Source: Agarivorans sp. Toyoura001 (lineage in GTDB: Bacteria; Pseudomonadota; Gammaproteobacteria; Enterobacterales; Celerinatantimonadaceae). Taken from it: 64,000 nt of DNA. The notes under the pieces were generated by a model. It was not told the DNA's origin, ran no database searches, and was given only the letters and a program-made list of their open reading frames with translations. A program made the translations under genes and the position numbers. The DNA lies in contig NZ_BJEQ01000002.1 of NCBI RefSeq assembly GCF_005405585.1, positions 310,001-374,000 of the forward strand, written 5' to 3'. This document shows, in pieces, positions 55,697 through 64,000 of this stretch (position 1 is its first letter; each line of letters opens with the position of its first letter).

Positions 55697-56629
55697 TCAG
55701 TTCAAAATACCCTTTTTATGCATCTCATTAAGAATGGTCTCGGTTTTCTCTCTAAAAAGATCGCGCAATAAACGCACCGTAGGTGTAATAGATTGACGAC
55801 TAGGGCAGACTAACCATAGCTCGGTAGGGGTGGCTTGGTATTGCGGCATTACGCTTAGTACTCGGCCGGCTAATAAGTCGCGCGACATATCAAGACAAGA
55901 CTTAACGGCAATGCCCTTGCCTGCCACGCACCAGCGCCTGACTAAGTCCCCGTCATTAGATGCTCGATTGCCTTCTAGCTTCACTTTGTGCTTTTGCTGG
56001 CCATCGTCAAACTGCCATTCGTCTTGCAAAATATCGTGTAGTTGATACAGCAGAACATTGTGTTCAATTAGCTTAGCTGGCCCGCTAGGCGTGCCATGTT
56101 CAGCTATGTATTCGGGACTTGCACATACCAACCTGGGTACATCACAAATCTTAAAGCCATACATGTTGGCATCATTCGGTGAGCCATAACGCAGCGCCAT
56201 ATCTACCGAGTCACGATAAAAATCAATGTTGCTGTCACTAATGCTGCTGCGCAACTCCACCTTGGGGTACTCAAGTAAAAACTCATCTAGCCAAGGGGTA
56301 ATTAAGTTTCGCCCTAAATCAGACGACAGAGAAATTCGAATTTCGCCATCAATAATGCCTAAGTCTTCGCGCATATTTAACTTGGCCTGCTCAAGCATTT
56401 TTAAAGCTTGCTGGCACTGTGGCAAATAACGCTCCCCCGCAGACGATAAACGAAGGTGGCGAGTGGTGCGTATAAATAATTCTGCGCCCAGTGAGGCTTC
56501 TACTCTTTTTACTGCCGCACTGGCCGTGGCGGTACGCATATCTAAATTAGTGGCCGCAGCAGTAATACTACGAAACTCCGCCACTTTTAAAATCACCTGT
56601 AAATCTTCAAGAAGCATACTGTCTACCAA
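55697..56629 (-). CDS. LysR-family transcriptional regulator
   Basis: A 310-residue LysR protein with helix-turn-helix RSITAAATNLDMRTATASAAV (about 18-38) and an effector domain. The recognition helix DMRTATASAAVKRVEASLGAELF is unusually Ala-rich compared with the common QPALS pattern. It is divergent from the monooxygenase gene, with the 29-bp palindrome between them. Confidence 0.88.
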   Translation of the reverse strand: MVDSMLLEDLQVILKVAEFRSITAAATNLDMRTATASAAVKRVEASLGAELFIRTTRHLRLSSAGERYLPQCQQALKMLEQAKLNMREDLGIIDGEIRISLSSDLGRNLITPWLDEFLLEYPKVELRSSISDSNIDFYRDSVDMALRYGSPNDANMYGFKICDVPRLVCASPEYIAEHGTPSGPAKLIEHNVLLYQLHDILQDEWQFDDGQQKHKVKLEGNRASNDGDLVRRWCVAGKGIAVKSCLDMSRDLLAGRVLSVMPQYQATPTELWLVCPSRQSITPTVRLLRDLFREKTETILNEMHKKGILN

Positions 56630-56732
56630 AATTTGATAATCAACTATTTATTGTATCGATATTAGCAGCTAATCAAGTAAATACAGCAAACAAGAGCCAA
56701 GGCAATAAGCCTGCTTAGCAGAGTAAGTCATC

Positions 56733-56761
56733 ATTATTATCAAAAATTATTTGATAATAAT
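56733..56761. promoter_or_regulatory. 29-bp palindrome between LysR and the monooxygenase gene
   Basis: Perfect 12-bp arms ATTATTATCAAA / TTTGATAATAAT around AATTA. A further TTTGATAAT half-site overlaps the LysR start (56629-56637). These TTTGATAAT units are probably LysR binding sites for divergent control. Confidence 0.6.
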
Positions 56762-56866
56762 TCAAACTAAAGCCTGTTTTTCATTGTCAATTTCGCCACT
56801 ACTATACATCCATACCAACAAGGCACTGCAACAGCAGCGCAAAATTAAACAACTGAGGAAGACCCT

Positions 56867-57157
56867 ATGACTACATTAACTATCGTTGCAAACATTGTTG
56901 CCAATGCAGACAAAATTGAATTGGTAAAGGCAGAGCTACTAAAACTGATTGAGATTACCCGCGCCGAAGAAGGCTGCATTAACTACGACCTTCACCAAGA
57001 CAACGAAAACCCAGCGCACTTCACTTTTTACGAAAACTGGACCTCGCGTGAACTTTGGCAAGCACACATGGGCAACCAACATTTAGCCGATTACATGGCA
57101 GCCACCGACGGAGCAGTAGCTAGCTTCACCCTAAACGAAATGACAAAAATCGCTTAA
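56867..57157 (+). CDS. ABM-family monooxygenase (YgiN-like)
   Basis: A 96-residue dimeric alpha+beta barrel protein of the antibiotic-biosynthesis-monooxygenase family: LLKLIEITRAEEGCINYDLHQD, FTFYENWTSRELWQAHM and HLADYMA are the typical strands and helix. Such proteins include quinol monooxygenases like YgiN. GAGGAAGACC precedes the ATG. Cotranscribed with the secreted Yellow-like gene 73 bases on. Confidence 0.85.
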   Translation: MTTLTIVANIVANADKIELVKAELLKLIEITRAEEGCINYDLHQDNENPAHFTFYENWTSRELWQAHMGNQHLADYMAATDGAVASFTLNEMTKIA

Positions 57158-57230
57158 CTAGGCACACCAAAACTTACACACGACACACCAAGCCCTGTAT
57201 TAGTGGGGCTTAAAAGGAAAGAGGCTTCAC

Positions 57231-58313
57231 ATGAAAAAGCTAAGCACATTATTGGCACTAAGCATCGTATGGCTCATTAACACCGCTCAAGCAGCCGACA
57301 TAGAAGTGATTGCGCAGCTAGAAGGCACTCGCCCAGGTAACATTACCGTTACTCCGCAAGGCCGCACCTTTTTATCTATGCAGCCCCTAGATACGCCAGA
57401 ATTTAGAGTGGTTGAGCTAATGAAAGACGGCTCAACCCAGCCCTACCCCACTCAAGATTGGGCAAACGGCCCCGAGAAGGGCGAAGTTGGCTTTTCGTCG
57501 GTGATTGGCATCGACAGCACCAAAGATGGCGTAGTGTGGATTTTGGATATGGGCAGCGCCGACGCCCCCGCCCAAATTGTTGCTTGGGACAGCGTAAACA
57601 ATACCCTGTTCAAACGTATCGAGATAAGCAAAGACGTAATGGTAGGCAACTCTTTCCTACAAGACTTCGCCTTAGATACCCTGCGCCAGCAAATGTACAT
57701 TGCTGATACCAGCTTAGGAAACCTATACGGTGAAGCGGCTCCAGCCTTTGTGGTAGTTGATTTGGTAACAGGCGAATCTCGCCGAGTACTGCAATCACAT
57801 AAAGCCTTATTGTCTCCAGAACATGAAGTGCGAATAGATAACGCGCCAATGGCCACCAAACGTGAAAACGGTAATTTAGATGCGCTGTACCTAGGCTTAA
57901 ACCCAATCACTATTGATGCCAACAACCAGTGGCTATATTTTGGCTCGGTAAACGGTAGTGCTATTTACCGCATTCCCGCTCAAGCCTTAGCGAATGAAAA
58001 GCTAAGTGCTGACAAGCTTGGCCAGAGTATCGAGTTCTTTAGTGAAAAGCGCCCAAGCGATGGCATGATTATCTCTGACAACGGTAATATTTATGTGGGC
58101 GACATTGAGAAAAATGCCATTGGCATTGCCAACCAAAATGGTTACAAGCTCTTTGCACAAGACGACAAACTATTGTCTTGGGCCGATGGTTTCTCGATTC
58201 AGAATGGCTATTTGTACGTGACTCAAAACTCACTGCATCTTCACCCTGCTTTCAACCAAGGTGAAGAAGGTTCAAGCAAGCCTTACCATGTGTTGCGCAT
58301 CAAGTTAGATTAG
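57231..58313 (+). CDS. Exported SMP-30/Yellow (major royal jelly)-like beta-propeller protein
   Basis: A 360-residue periplasmic protein: signal peptide (1 to about 21, ending AQA) and a six-bladed propeller of the L-dopachrome-tautomerase-related (MRJP/Yellow) family: LEGTRPGNITVTPQGRTFLS, DGVVWILDMGS, ALDTLRQQMYIADTSLG and DGMIISDNGNIYVGDIEKN. Bacterial members sit near aromatic or quinone metabolism genes; the ABM monooxygenase neighbour fits. Substrate unknown. Confidence 0.82.
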   Translation: MKKLSTLLALSIVWLINTAQAADIEVIAQLEGTRPGNITVTPQGRTFLSMQPLDTPEFRVVELMKDGSTQPYPTQDWANGPEKGEVGFSSVIGIDSTKDGVVWILDMGSADAPAQIVAWDSVNNTLFKRIEISKDVMVGNSFLQDFALDTLRQQMYIADTSLGNLYGEAAPAFVVVDLVTGESRRVLQSHKALLSPEHEVRIDNAPMATKRENGNLDALYLGLNPITIDANNQWLYFGSVNGSAIYRIPAQALANEKLSADKLGQSIEFFSEKRPSDGMIISDNGNIYVGDIEKNAIGIANQNGYKLFAQDDKLLSWADGFSIQNGYLYVTQNSLHLHPAFNQGEEGSSKPYHVLRIKLD

Positions 58314-58324
58314 AAGAATGAATA

Positions 58325-58356
58325 GACAAGATATGAAGTGGTCTTCATATCTTGTC
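58325..58356 (+). terminator. Strong hairpin after the Yellow-like gene
   Basis: Perfect 14-bp stem GACAAGATATGAAG / CTTCATATCTTGTC with a TGGT loop, 12 bases after the stop. No T-run follows, so it may stabilise the mRNA end rather than terminate alone. Confidence 0.55.
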
Positions 58357-58432
58357 GCTTATAGAGAGTTCGAATCATACTAGTGGAGAAAGAGTACCGC
58401 TGCCTAGTACTAGTTGTTACGTGGGTACATTC

Positions 58433-58867
58433 TTATTTTTCTAGCGTTGAAATGGATAAACGACTTGGCATGAATTTACTTAAGTAATAACAACCAGCCT
58501 CAGAAAATAGATGAGAGAAACGTAACTTTTTATCTTTCCCTACTGCTACCTGATGAGTTTCCTCAGCCCAAAACTCAAATTGAATACTGCTATCACCCAC
58601 AACGACCTCGTTTAAAATTCCCGGCGTATAAGGCTTAAAAAGCTCAAGCTTATCTACCACTAAGTTTTTAGAGTTAACAAGGCTTACGAACAAAGTTTCT
58701 TCATAGGGAGAGTCATTGTTGGTTAGCCAAAGACTCTCACCATTAGCGAGCTTAAACCCCTTCTCTACCAGCACACCCGGTAAAAACAATTGCTGCTTAG
58801 AATCTTCCAAACTAAGTACTAAACCGCTCTCTTCTTCTCGTACCAGGTAATCATGTATTTCTTGCAT
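58433..58867 (-). CDS. Hypothetical soluble protein
   Basis: A 144-residue protein of unrecognised family, acidic (MQEIHDYLVREEESGLVLS...), without signal or membrane helix. It sits at the end of the reverse-strand group of small genes that follows a candidate effector, so an immunity-type role is possible but unsupported. Confidence 0.55.
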   Translation of the reverse strand: MQEIHDYLVREEESGLVLSLEDSKQQLFLPGVLVEKGFKLANGESLWLTNNDSPYEETLFVSLVNSKNLVVDKLELFKPYTPGILNEVVVGDSSIQFEFWAEETHQVAVGKDKKLRFSHLFSEAGCYYLSKFMPSRLSISTLEK

Positions 58868-59035
58868 ATTCCATTCTCACCCTTCTTGCTAAGGTACGAG
58901 GCTTAACGACTCAGATTGCTTTTAATAAATGGGTAATTCAACTTTGAACGATTACGTTGAAATCACCTGACTAAGGCCTTTGGATAAGGGTGATTTAGGT
59001 TTGTTTTTAATAGCGGGATAGCAAATGCCTAAGAA

Positions 59036-59068
59036 CAAAAAAGACCCATAAACTATGAGCCTTTTTCA
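59036..59068 (-). terminator. Imperfect terminator-like hairpin
   Basis: On the reverse strand AAAAAGGCTCATA / TATGGGTCTTTTTT with two mismatches and a T6 run, just past the stop at 59083. Confidence 0.45.
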
Positions 59069-59082
59069 CTAAGCTAATGCAA

Positions 59083-59568
59083 CTACTTACCTTGTTGCAT
59101 ACTCTTCAGTATTTCCTGTATCTCTTGCTCAACTTCCAGCTTTGCTGCTTTCAGGCTTAGTTGAGCGTCGTGCTGAAACTGAATAAATGCCAAGTATGTT
59201 TTAGAAAATGTGAGTTTTAGAACAAGTAGCCCACAAACTAGAGTAAATACCTGCAATAAAGCTCGTACCTTGTCCGCAAAGGGGTCGTAAGTTAACCACA
59301 AGAGCTGTGACAATATAATCACAGTTAAAACATACAGTTGTAATAACCTTTTACACCTAAAAGAGCCTCGGGTAATTCGAAAGTTAATCACACAAAATAT
59401 AACCATAAGTATCACTCCGGCTCCCCAAACAAGCTCAGGAGCAATGTCTAACATCCCCCAATTTCCCATGCTTGAACCCAAAAAGACCAAGGAAAGTAAA
59501 GTTACAAGCAAGAAACAAAACGTCGAAGCTAAAGGAGGAAACCAGCTAATAACTTCTTCTCTATCCAT
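59083..59568 (-). CDS. Membrane protein, candidate immunity protein
   Basis: A 161-residue protein with four hydrophobic helices and a C-terminal amphipathic coiled segment (AQLSLKAAKLEVEQEIQE). Similar in size and layout to the 59633 protein, though with low sequence likeness. Same strand and direction as the candidate membrane effector. Inference: additional or orphan immunity protein. Confidence 0.5.
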   Translation of the reverse strand: MDREEVISWFPPLASTFCFLLVTLLSLVFLGSSMGNWGMLDIAPELVWGAGVILMVIFCVINFRITRGSFRCKRLLQLYVLTVIILSQLLWLTYDPFADKVRALLQVFTLVCGLLVLKLTFSKTYLAFIQFQHDAQLSLKAAKLEVEQEIQEILKSMQQGK

Positions 59569-59632
59569 ATTTGCTTATGCCACTCTATAACCGCCAATTC
59601 TTGATGTATTCCAATTATTAAGCCTTTAAAAA

Positions 59633-60100
59633 TCACCTTTCCAACAGCTTTTCTCTGAAGCCAACGGGGTCTTTACGCAGCGCCTCATAAAAACTAACAA
59701 AAGCCTTATATTTCGTAGTTAACATCAACCAATAGGCAAGCAAAGGAAAGGAAACAAAGCTGAGAAAAAGCCACTTGTATTCGTGCTTAAACAGCAAAAG
59801 AAGCAAAGAGTAACAGGCTAGCTGAAAGTATATATTCCAAAGATTGATTTTGGCCGCAATAGGCTTGCCACGAACAATCAGTATATTTGGCACTACAATG
59901 CACAAAGTCATTACTAATATGCATACAAGAAAAAAGGTTCCAAACTCCTTTGGAGTGAACTCCCCAACAAATTGTTGTGCTAATAGAATCAACAGTGGGC
60001 ATAGAACCCCCGCGCCAAACATAATGAACATGATTACCGTTATACCAACAACAAAGTTGAGTAAAGAGTTTTCATATTTATCAAAAAAGCTATCTGACAT
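59633..60100 (-). CDS. Membrane protein, probable immunity partner of the 60090 effector
   Basis: A 155-residue protein with four hydrophobic helices (starting MSDSFFDKYENSLLNFVVG, then CPLLILLAQQ, LVMTLCIVVPNIL-like, SLLLLLF). The start at 60100 overlaps the end of the effector gene by 11 bases, indicating translational coupling; a start at 60118 would overlap more. Membrane-embedded immunity proteins protect against pore-forming effectors. Confidence 0.55.
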   Translation of the reverse strand: MSDSFFDKYENSLLNFVVGITVIMFIMFGAGVLCPLLILLAQQFVGEFTPKEFGTFFLVCILVMTLCIVVPNILIVRGKPIAAKINLWNIYFQLACYSLLLLLFKHEYKWLFLSFVSFPLLAYWLMLTTKYKAFVSFYEALRKDPVGFREKLLER

Positions 60101-61016
60101 CAGGACCCAACTCCTCATAGATACCTATTGCCAAATTCTTCAATGTTCCACCGTAAGCACTTCCTGTAACACTTAAGCTAGCACCTACAGCATCTTTAAC
60201 ATTCAGAGATACTGCATTTACAAGCGCCTGACTACTATAGCGTTTCGTCAACTTCCCAGAATTGGTTAATGCTTTAAGTGCGCTTTTACTTACACCAGGC
60301 AAATTGAGCCGCTGAATTTCCATCGTTAAGCGCTTTCTTTCTGATCGGGTTAATCCTTTTAAAATTTCTAATAAGGATTTCGAAGTTGTTAAACGAAGTG
60401 TTTGTACCATTTTGATTGTTGTTGCGCCCGCAGCTACCGCGCCTCCTAACGAGATTACATCAAGAGTAGTATTCGCTGCTGCATACCACTCTTGACTATC
60501 CAGCCAATCTAGCGATTCAGGAGAGGCTACTTCTGTAACTGAACGCCCTAAGCCATTCAAACACTGCGCACCTGAAGCAATACCAGCAGCATACCCTAAA
60601 TACGTAACCGCACTGCTAGTTCCTCCACTAATCGGGATAGCAGCAGTAGAGCCCAGAACAACTACCCAGCTCAAAACCGCAGCACCACAGCTTAAGCCAG
60701 TATTGATCAACTCACCTGTTAGCTTACTTTCTCGCCTTGATGTTTTTAGCTCACTGGCAAAGTTAGTTGCAGAAGTGAGTTTAGGAGGCTCTCTTAAAAT
60801 CAACTTTATAGGGTGGATGCGACAATTGGGCTCAAATTTTCTTAATGTTACGATCGTAAACTCACTATCTATAAAAACCACTCCGGCACCAGTGGTGTTA
60901 GGGTCTGAATCAAGCGCTTTGAAGATACGCTGACTATTAAGCTCAGTTTTAAGCCTTTGCCTAAGTAACTCTTCTTTGTGTTGTTGAAGCGGAGATTTTA
61001 GTAAAGCACTAGCCAT
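60090..61016 (-). CDS. Candidate membrane-active effector/toxin
   Basis: A 308-residue protein of unrecognised family. A charged N-terminal region (about 1-98, beginning MASALLKSPLQQHKEELLRQ) is followed by a Gly/Ala/Ser-rich hydrophobic region (about 100-165, including GGTSSAVTYLGYAAGIASG) and another hydrophobic segment (about 183-205, VISLGGAVAAGATT). There is no signal peptide. The glycine-zipper-like helices and coupling to a polytopic membrane protein gene resemble pore-forming T6SS effectors such as the Tse4 type. This is inference; no secretion gene is adjacent. Confidence 0.5.
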   Translation of the reverse strand: MASALLKSPLQQHKEELLRQRLKTELNSQRIFKALDSDPNTTGAGVVFIDSEFTIVTLRKFEPNCRIHPIKLILREPPKLTSATNFASELKTSRRESKLTGELINTGLSCGAAVLSWVVVLGSTAAIPISGGTSSAVTYLGYAAGIASGAQCLNGLGRSVTEVASPESLDWLDSQEWYAAANTTLDVISLGGAVAAGATTIKMVQTLRLTTSKSLLEILKGLTRSERKRLTMEIQRLNLPGVSKSALKALTNSGKLTKRYSSQALVNAVSLNVKDAVGASLSVTGSAYGGTLKNLAIGIYEELGPDVR

Positions 61017-61255
61017 ATTTGTTTCCGTACTCGTTTAAACGAAATCCTTAGTTTTAGGAAAAACATTCTACCCGCAAAACAACACTAATGACAACGTAGT
61101 CACTAAAATCCTAGAACAGAAACTTAAGGTTACACCTCCACAAAAATTCCCCATGAATGATTTATCAAACCCAACTATCAAAAACCTCATTAATTGATTT
61201 TCTATTGATAATACAGCAGTATAAATACTCTAATTGATAGAGAGCGGTTTAGAGT

Positions 61256-62767
61256 ATGACGGTAAATTTCGCTAGCAAAATTCTCGGTACTCGGCCCTAC
61301 CCACCTAAGCCAGATCTTAATGCCGACTTAAAGAAGTTTGAAAGCGACCGAGGCCGAATCATTAACAGCGCTGCGGTTAGGCGATTGCAGCAAAAGACCC
61401 AAGTATTCCCCTTAGAACGCAACGCTGCAGTGCGCAGTCGCCTTACCCACTCTTTAGAAGTTCAGCAAGTGGGTCGCTATATTTCTCAGCTTATTTGCGA
61501 AGCCTTAGTTGACGAACAAGATCGCTACCAACTTAAGGGACTAGAGCGGCAATTAGAAAGCATTGTTGAAATGTCCTGTTTAATGCACGACATAGGCAAC
61601 CCGCCTTTTGGTCACTTTGGTGAAGAAGCCTTAATCGATTGGTTAAGTGAAAACCTCAATAGCCTTTACCAAAGCTCTCAAGCAACAGAGTTAGATGAAG
61701 ACCAGAACAAAAAACCGAAACAAACTCTGCCAGAAGCGATTCACCGAGATCTAGTCAGCTTTGAGGGCAACGCCCAAGGCATTCGGCTTATTCACTCATT
61801 ATTAAAGCTCAACCTCACCTACTCGCAAGCCTCTGGCATACTCAAATACACTCGCTGCGGAACAGAAGCCAAGCCAGATAAAAGCGCACCGTTTAGTTAC
61901 TTAAAAAAGAAAGTGGGCTATTACCTTAGCGAGCAAAGTTATGTTGAGGAACTTCGCAACAGCCTAGACATAGACCAATACTGTCGCTCGCCCTTCTCTT
62001 ACATTATGGAAGCGGCCGATGATGTGTCTTACGGCATCGCCGATTTAGAAGACGCCATAGAAAAAGGCGTGCTGAGCATTAAAGAACTAAAGCACGCCCT
62101 ATTAGCCACTTTTGCCAAGCTAAGCAGTGAACATGGCTGCAGCAAACCAAAAGAAATGGAAACCATTCTCGACTTTGCTCACCAAAGTAAAAAACCACAG
62201 CTAAGTGATGAAGAAAGAGACTCGATGTTTTTTGTTTACCTGCGCGTAGCAGTAAACCAACGCTTGCCCGAACATGCAAAAAACCAGTTTGTAGAAAACT
62301 TAGAAGCGGTTTATCAAGGCAACTTAAACCGCGCGCTTATCGAAGATGGCAGCGTAAACCACCTGATTGTAGAAACCTTTAAAAGTGTTGCGCTAGAGCG
62401 TTGCTTTTGCCACCCAGAGGTAGAAGCCCGCGAGCTACAAGGCTACCAAATTATCTCTGGCTTAATGGCCTGCTACCAACCACTACTAGCGCTAAGCCAA
62501 GGCCAGTTTGAATACTTAGTAGATAACACTAAACCCAAAGAGAAAAGCTCTGCTTACATTCAGCGCCTATTCAAAAAGCTGCCGGCTAAACATTTAGCAG
62601 CCTATCAAAAAGCCATGACGGAAGAGCCCATAAGCGATGAGTTTGGCAACGAACGATGTCGCGAGTTTTACTACCGCACAAGGCTGATTATTGACTACAT
62701 CAGCGGCATGACCGACCAATACGCCTACGACGAATTTAGAGCGTTTAATGTGATAAGTGATTTTTAG
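61256..62767 (+). CDS. dgt: Deoxyguanosinetriphosphate triphosphohydrolase Dgt
   Basis: A 503-residue HD-domain dNTPase, the length of E. coli Dgt (505). The HD motif spans RLTHSLEVQQVGRY (His near 64) and CLMHDIGNPPFGHFGE (about 109-124), with Asp near YIMEAADDVSYGIADLEDA. It hydrolyses dGTP to deoxyguanosine and triphosphate, tuning dNTP pools and limiting phage replication. The start is at an ATG with AGAGC upstream. Monocistronic. Confidence 0.93.
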   Translation: MTVNFASKILGTRPYPPKPDLNADLKKFESDRGRIINSAAVRRLQQKTQVFPLERNAAVRSRLTHSLEVQQVGRYISQLICEALVDEQDRYQLKGLERQLESIVEMSCLMHDIGNPPFGHFGEEALIDWLSENLNSLYQSSQATELDEDQNKKPKQTLPEAIHRDLVSFEGNAQGIRLIHSLLKLNLTYSQASGILKYTRCGTEAKPDKSAPFSYLKKKVGYYLSEQSYVEELRNSLDIDQYCRSPFSYIMEAADDVSYGIADLEDAIEKGVLSIKELKHALLATFAKLSSEHGCSKPKEMETILDFAHQSKKPQLSDEERDSMFFVYLRVAVNQRLPEHAKNQFVENLEAVYQGNLNRALIEDGSVNHLIVETFKSVALERCFCHPEVEARELQGYQIISGLMACYQPLLALSQGQFEYLVDNTKPKEKSSAYIQRLFKKLPAKHLAAYQKAMTEEPISDEFGNERCREFYYRTRLIIDYISGMTDQYAYDEFRAFNVISDF

Positions 62768-62793
62768 CTCTTAGGTTAAACAACTAAACGGAG

Positions 62794-62991
62794 TTGATGT
62801 TTAAAGTGACTTTAACACCTTTTATTCTTATTACGATTAAGCATCGCAACGTTCTCTCTAACCAAACGGTTGGTTTAAGAGCTTACCGAGATAGGAGTCT
62901 AACATTGAAGAAAGAGCATTGGCAGCAAGCTATTGATATTCTTGAAATACTAATAACTAGCCTCCTTGAAAGCGAGGCTAGTAAAGTATGA
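62794..62991 (+). CDS. Possible small protein after dgt
   Basis: A 65-codon frame of weak support. Its C-terminal half (LKKEHWQQAIDILEILITSLLESEASKV) reads like protein and could start at a TTG near 62905, but no good ribosome-binding site precedes either start, and the last codons overlap a 9-bp inverted repeat (ACTAGCCTC / GAGGCTAGT, 62956-62982) that may be the dgt terminator. Confidence 0.3.
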   Translation: MMFKVTLTPFILITIKHRNVLSNQTVGLRAYRDRSLTLKKEHWQQAIDILEILITSLLESEASKV

Positions 62992-63032
62992 ATAACTTCG
63001 TGGGAATCCCTCAGACTCTGCCTCCATTTGTT

Positions 63033-64000
63033 TTAAAAGAACTTAAATCGTTCTAGAAGTTCCTGATGCTTAGTTACCTCTTCAGACTGCCACTTTAAAC
63101 TCCATTTCCAAGATTCATTTCTTGTTGAACAATCATTGCAAGAATCACAGTGACGCTGCTTGAAACCCTGTAATGGTTCTGGTGCATTGGGTCTGCTGTA
63201 ACTTTCAGCCAGTGAGCCACCAGTTCCAGAGGCATGACCATGCTTCAAACAGATAATAAGGCCACCACCAAGTGAATGCATTCTGAGCTGCTGGGCAATC
63301 ATACCCGCTGGCTTATAGTGAACGAAAATGTGCTCACAGGTTTTTACAATCTCTCCTGGATCATAATTCTCCAGCCCCATCTTAACAAAGCGACCAAACT
63401 CATTTTCTGGGTCATCAGGGTCCATTCCCAGATTTTTTGCCATATCAATGAAGAATTTCTTCTGCTCTTGAACGCTCAGTTCATAGAAGTCCTGTTGCTC
63501 GTTCATCTCTTCAACTCTGGAATCAATGAAATCTAAGAGGTCTTTTGAATCAGGTAAGGCATCAAGAGTAACCTTTCTAGCATGAGCTTGTTTTTCTTTG
63601 TCTGTGAGTCCCATGTGAGCAAACATGAAATACAGTCTCTCTACTTTGTAATAGTCTTCATTGTTCGAAACATAAATAAGAGTTAATAGGAGTATTTGTT
63701 CAAACCATCGCTCAAGGAATTCTATTGACTCTTCCGATGCTCTAGCATTGTGTACTGTTTTGAACAGCAAGACTAATGAGCCAAGCTCAACAAACAAGCC
63801 AGCGAGCACATCGAGCTGCCCCTGCCTGACCAATCTATTGCACAAAAAGATTAGCTTCTGAAGAGTGATACATACATCTAAGTAAAGCTTGTTTGTCTCT
63901 GAATTCAGGTAATAAAACTCAAAGCTCTCGCTATCAAAATGTTGATTTGAAATATGTAGCGCATGTAGGTGGTCGAGCTGTGTTCTAAAGAGCTCAATCC
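63033..64000 (-). CDS. Unknown protein with Cys/His region, 5' part beyond the window
   Basis: The frame is open from the stop at 63033 to the end of the window with no ATG, so at least 322 codons are present and the start lies outside. Mostly helical (IELFRTQLDHLHALHISNQH... at the visible N-terminal end). The C-terminal part has ICLKHGHASGTGG, then QRHCDSCNDCS and a Trp-rich SWKWSLKWQSEE, suggesting a zinc site. Not recognised as a known family. Confidence 0.7.
   Translation of the reverse strand, partial: IELFRTQLDHLHALHISNQHFDSESFEFYYLNSETNKLYLDVCITLQKLIFLCNRLVRQGQLDVLAGLFVELGSLVLLFKTVHNARASEESIEFLERWFEQILLLTLIYVSNNEDYYKVERLYFMFAHMGLTDKEKQAHARKVTLDALPDSKDLLDFIDSRVEEMNEQQDFYELSVQEQKKFFIDMAKNLGMDPDDPENEFGRFVKMGLENYDPGEIVKTCEHIFVHYKPAGMIAQQLRMHSLGGGLIICLKHGHASGTGGSLAESYSRPNAPEPLQGFKQRHCDSCNDCSTRNESWKWSLKWQSEEVTKHQELLERFKFF

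Overview
The window reads as chromosomal DNA of a marine, polysaccharide-using gammaproteobacterium. My best guess is Agarivorans or a close relative in the Alteromonadales/Vibrionales neighbourhood; this is inferred from gene content (AA10 LPMO, GH43 enzyme, PEP-CTERM proteins, norVW, a betIBA-choline ABC operon, YghU, Dgt), not from a marker gene. No tRNA, rRNA, CRISPR array, intact insertion sequence or prophage was seen.
Layout. 0-9 kb: housekeeping and stress genes (zinc-type alcohol dehydrogenase, ferric-reductase-like flavocytochrome, ArsP-like permease with a divergent ArsR, secreted LPMO behind a highly structured leader, sugar acetyltransferase, haloacid dehalogenase, TetR, DsbB). 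9.5-17.6 kb: a secreted phosphatase gene broken by an in-frame stop, two CAP-domain paralogues, Nudix/GyrI-like pair, lipoprotein, thioesterase, and a DUF134 + NifX-like pair behind a 34-bp perfect palindrome. 17.9-20.5 kb: a probable toxin/immunity locus with a frameshifted remnant. 20.6-33.6 kb: 5'-nucleotidase lipoprotein, DUF3179 protein, LysR/SDR pair, second acetyltransferase, degenerate PEP-CTERM protein, YghU, and a reverse-strand trio (prodomain-like protein, metzincin protease, Shewanella-like phosphatase) whose FN3 modules are related. 34-37.8 kb: helical-repeat membrane protein, GH43 enzyme, and a PEP-CTERM protein whose signal-peptide start is destroyed by a stop codon.
38-44.3 kb: the nitric-oxide detoxification operon norV-norW-small ORF-DUF1971 with a sigma-54 promoter and two NorR-type sites, convergent with a glycerol dehydrogenase/dihydroxyacetone kinase operon that carries LacI-type operators. 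44.9-47.9 kb: YqiJ-flotillin (YqiK) pair plus a small membrane protein. 48.2-55.3 kb: a six-gene choline-to-glycine-betaine operon betI-betB-betA-choX-choW-choV with a BetI-type operator; imported choline is oxidised to the osmoprotectant betaine. 55.7-58.3 kb: LysR divergent from an ABM monooxygenase and a Yellow/SMP-30-like secreted protein, with a strong palindrome between. 58.4-61.0 kb: a second candidate effector/immunity locus, this time all membrane-associated. 61.2-64 kb: dgt and an unknown Cys-containing protein that runs off the window end.
The most interesting unexplained items are the LPMO leader RNA with its sequestered ribosome-binding site, the two candidate effector/immunity loci, the DUF134 palindrome, and several genes caught in decay (phosphatase stop, PEP-CTERM stop, yghU 3' relic, frameshifted remnant).
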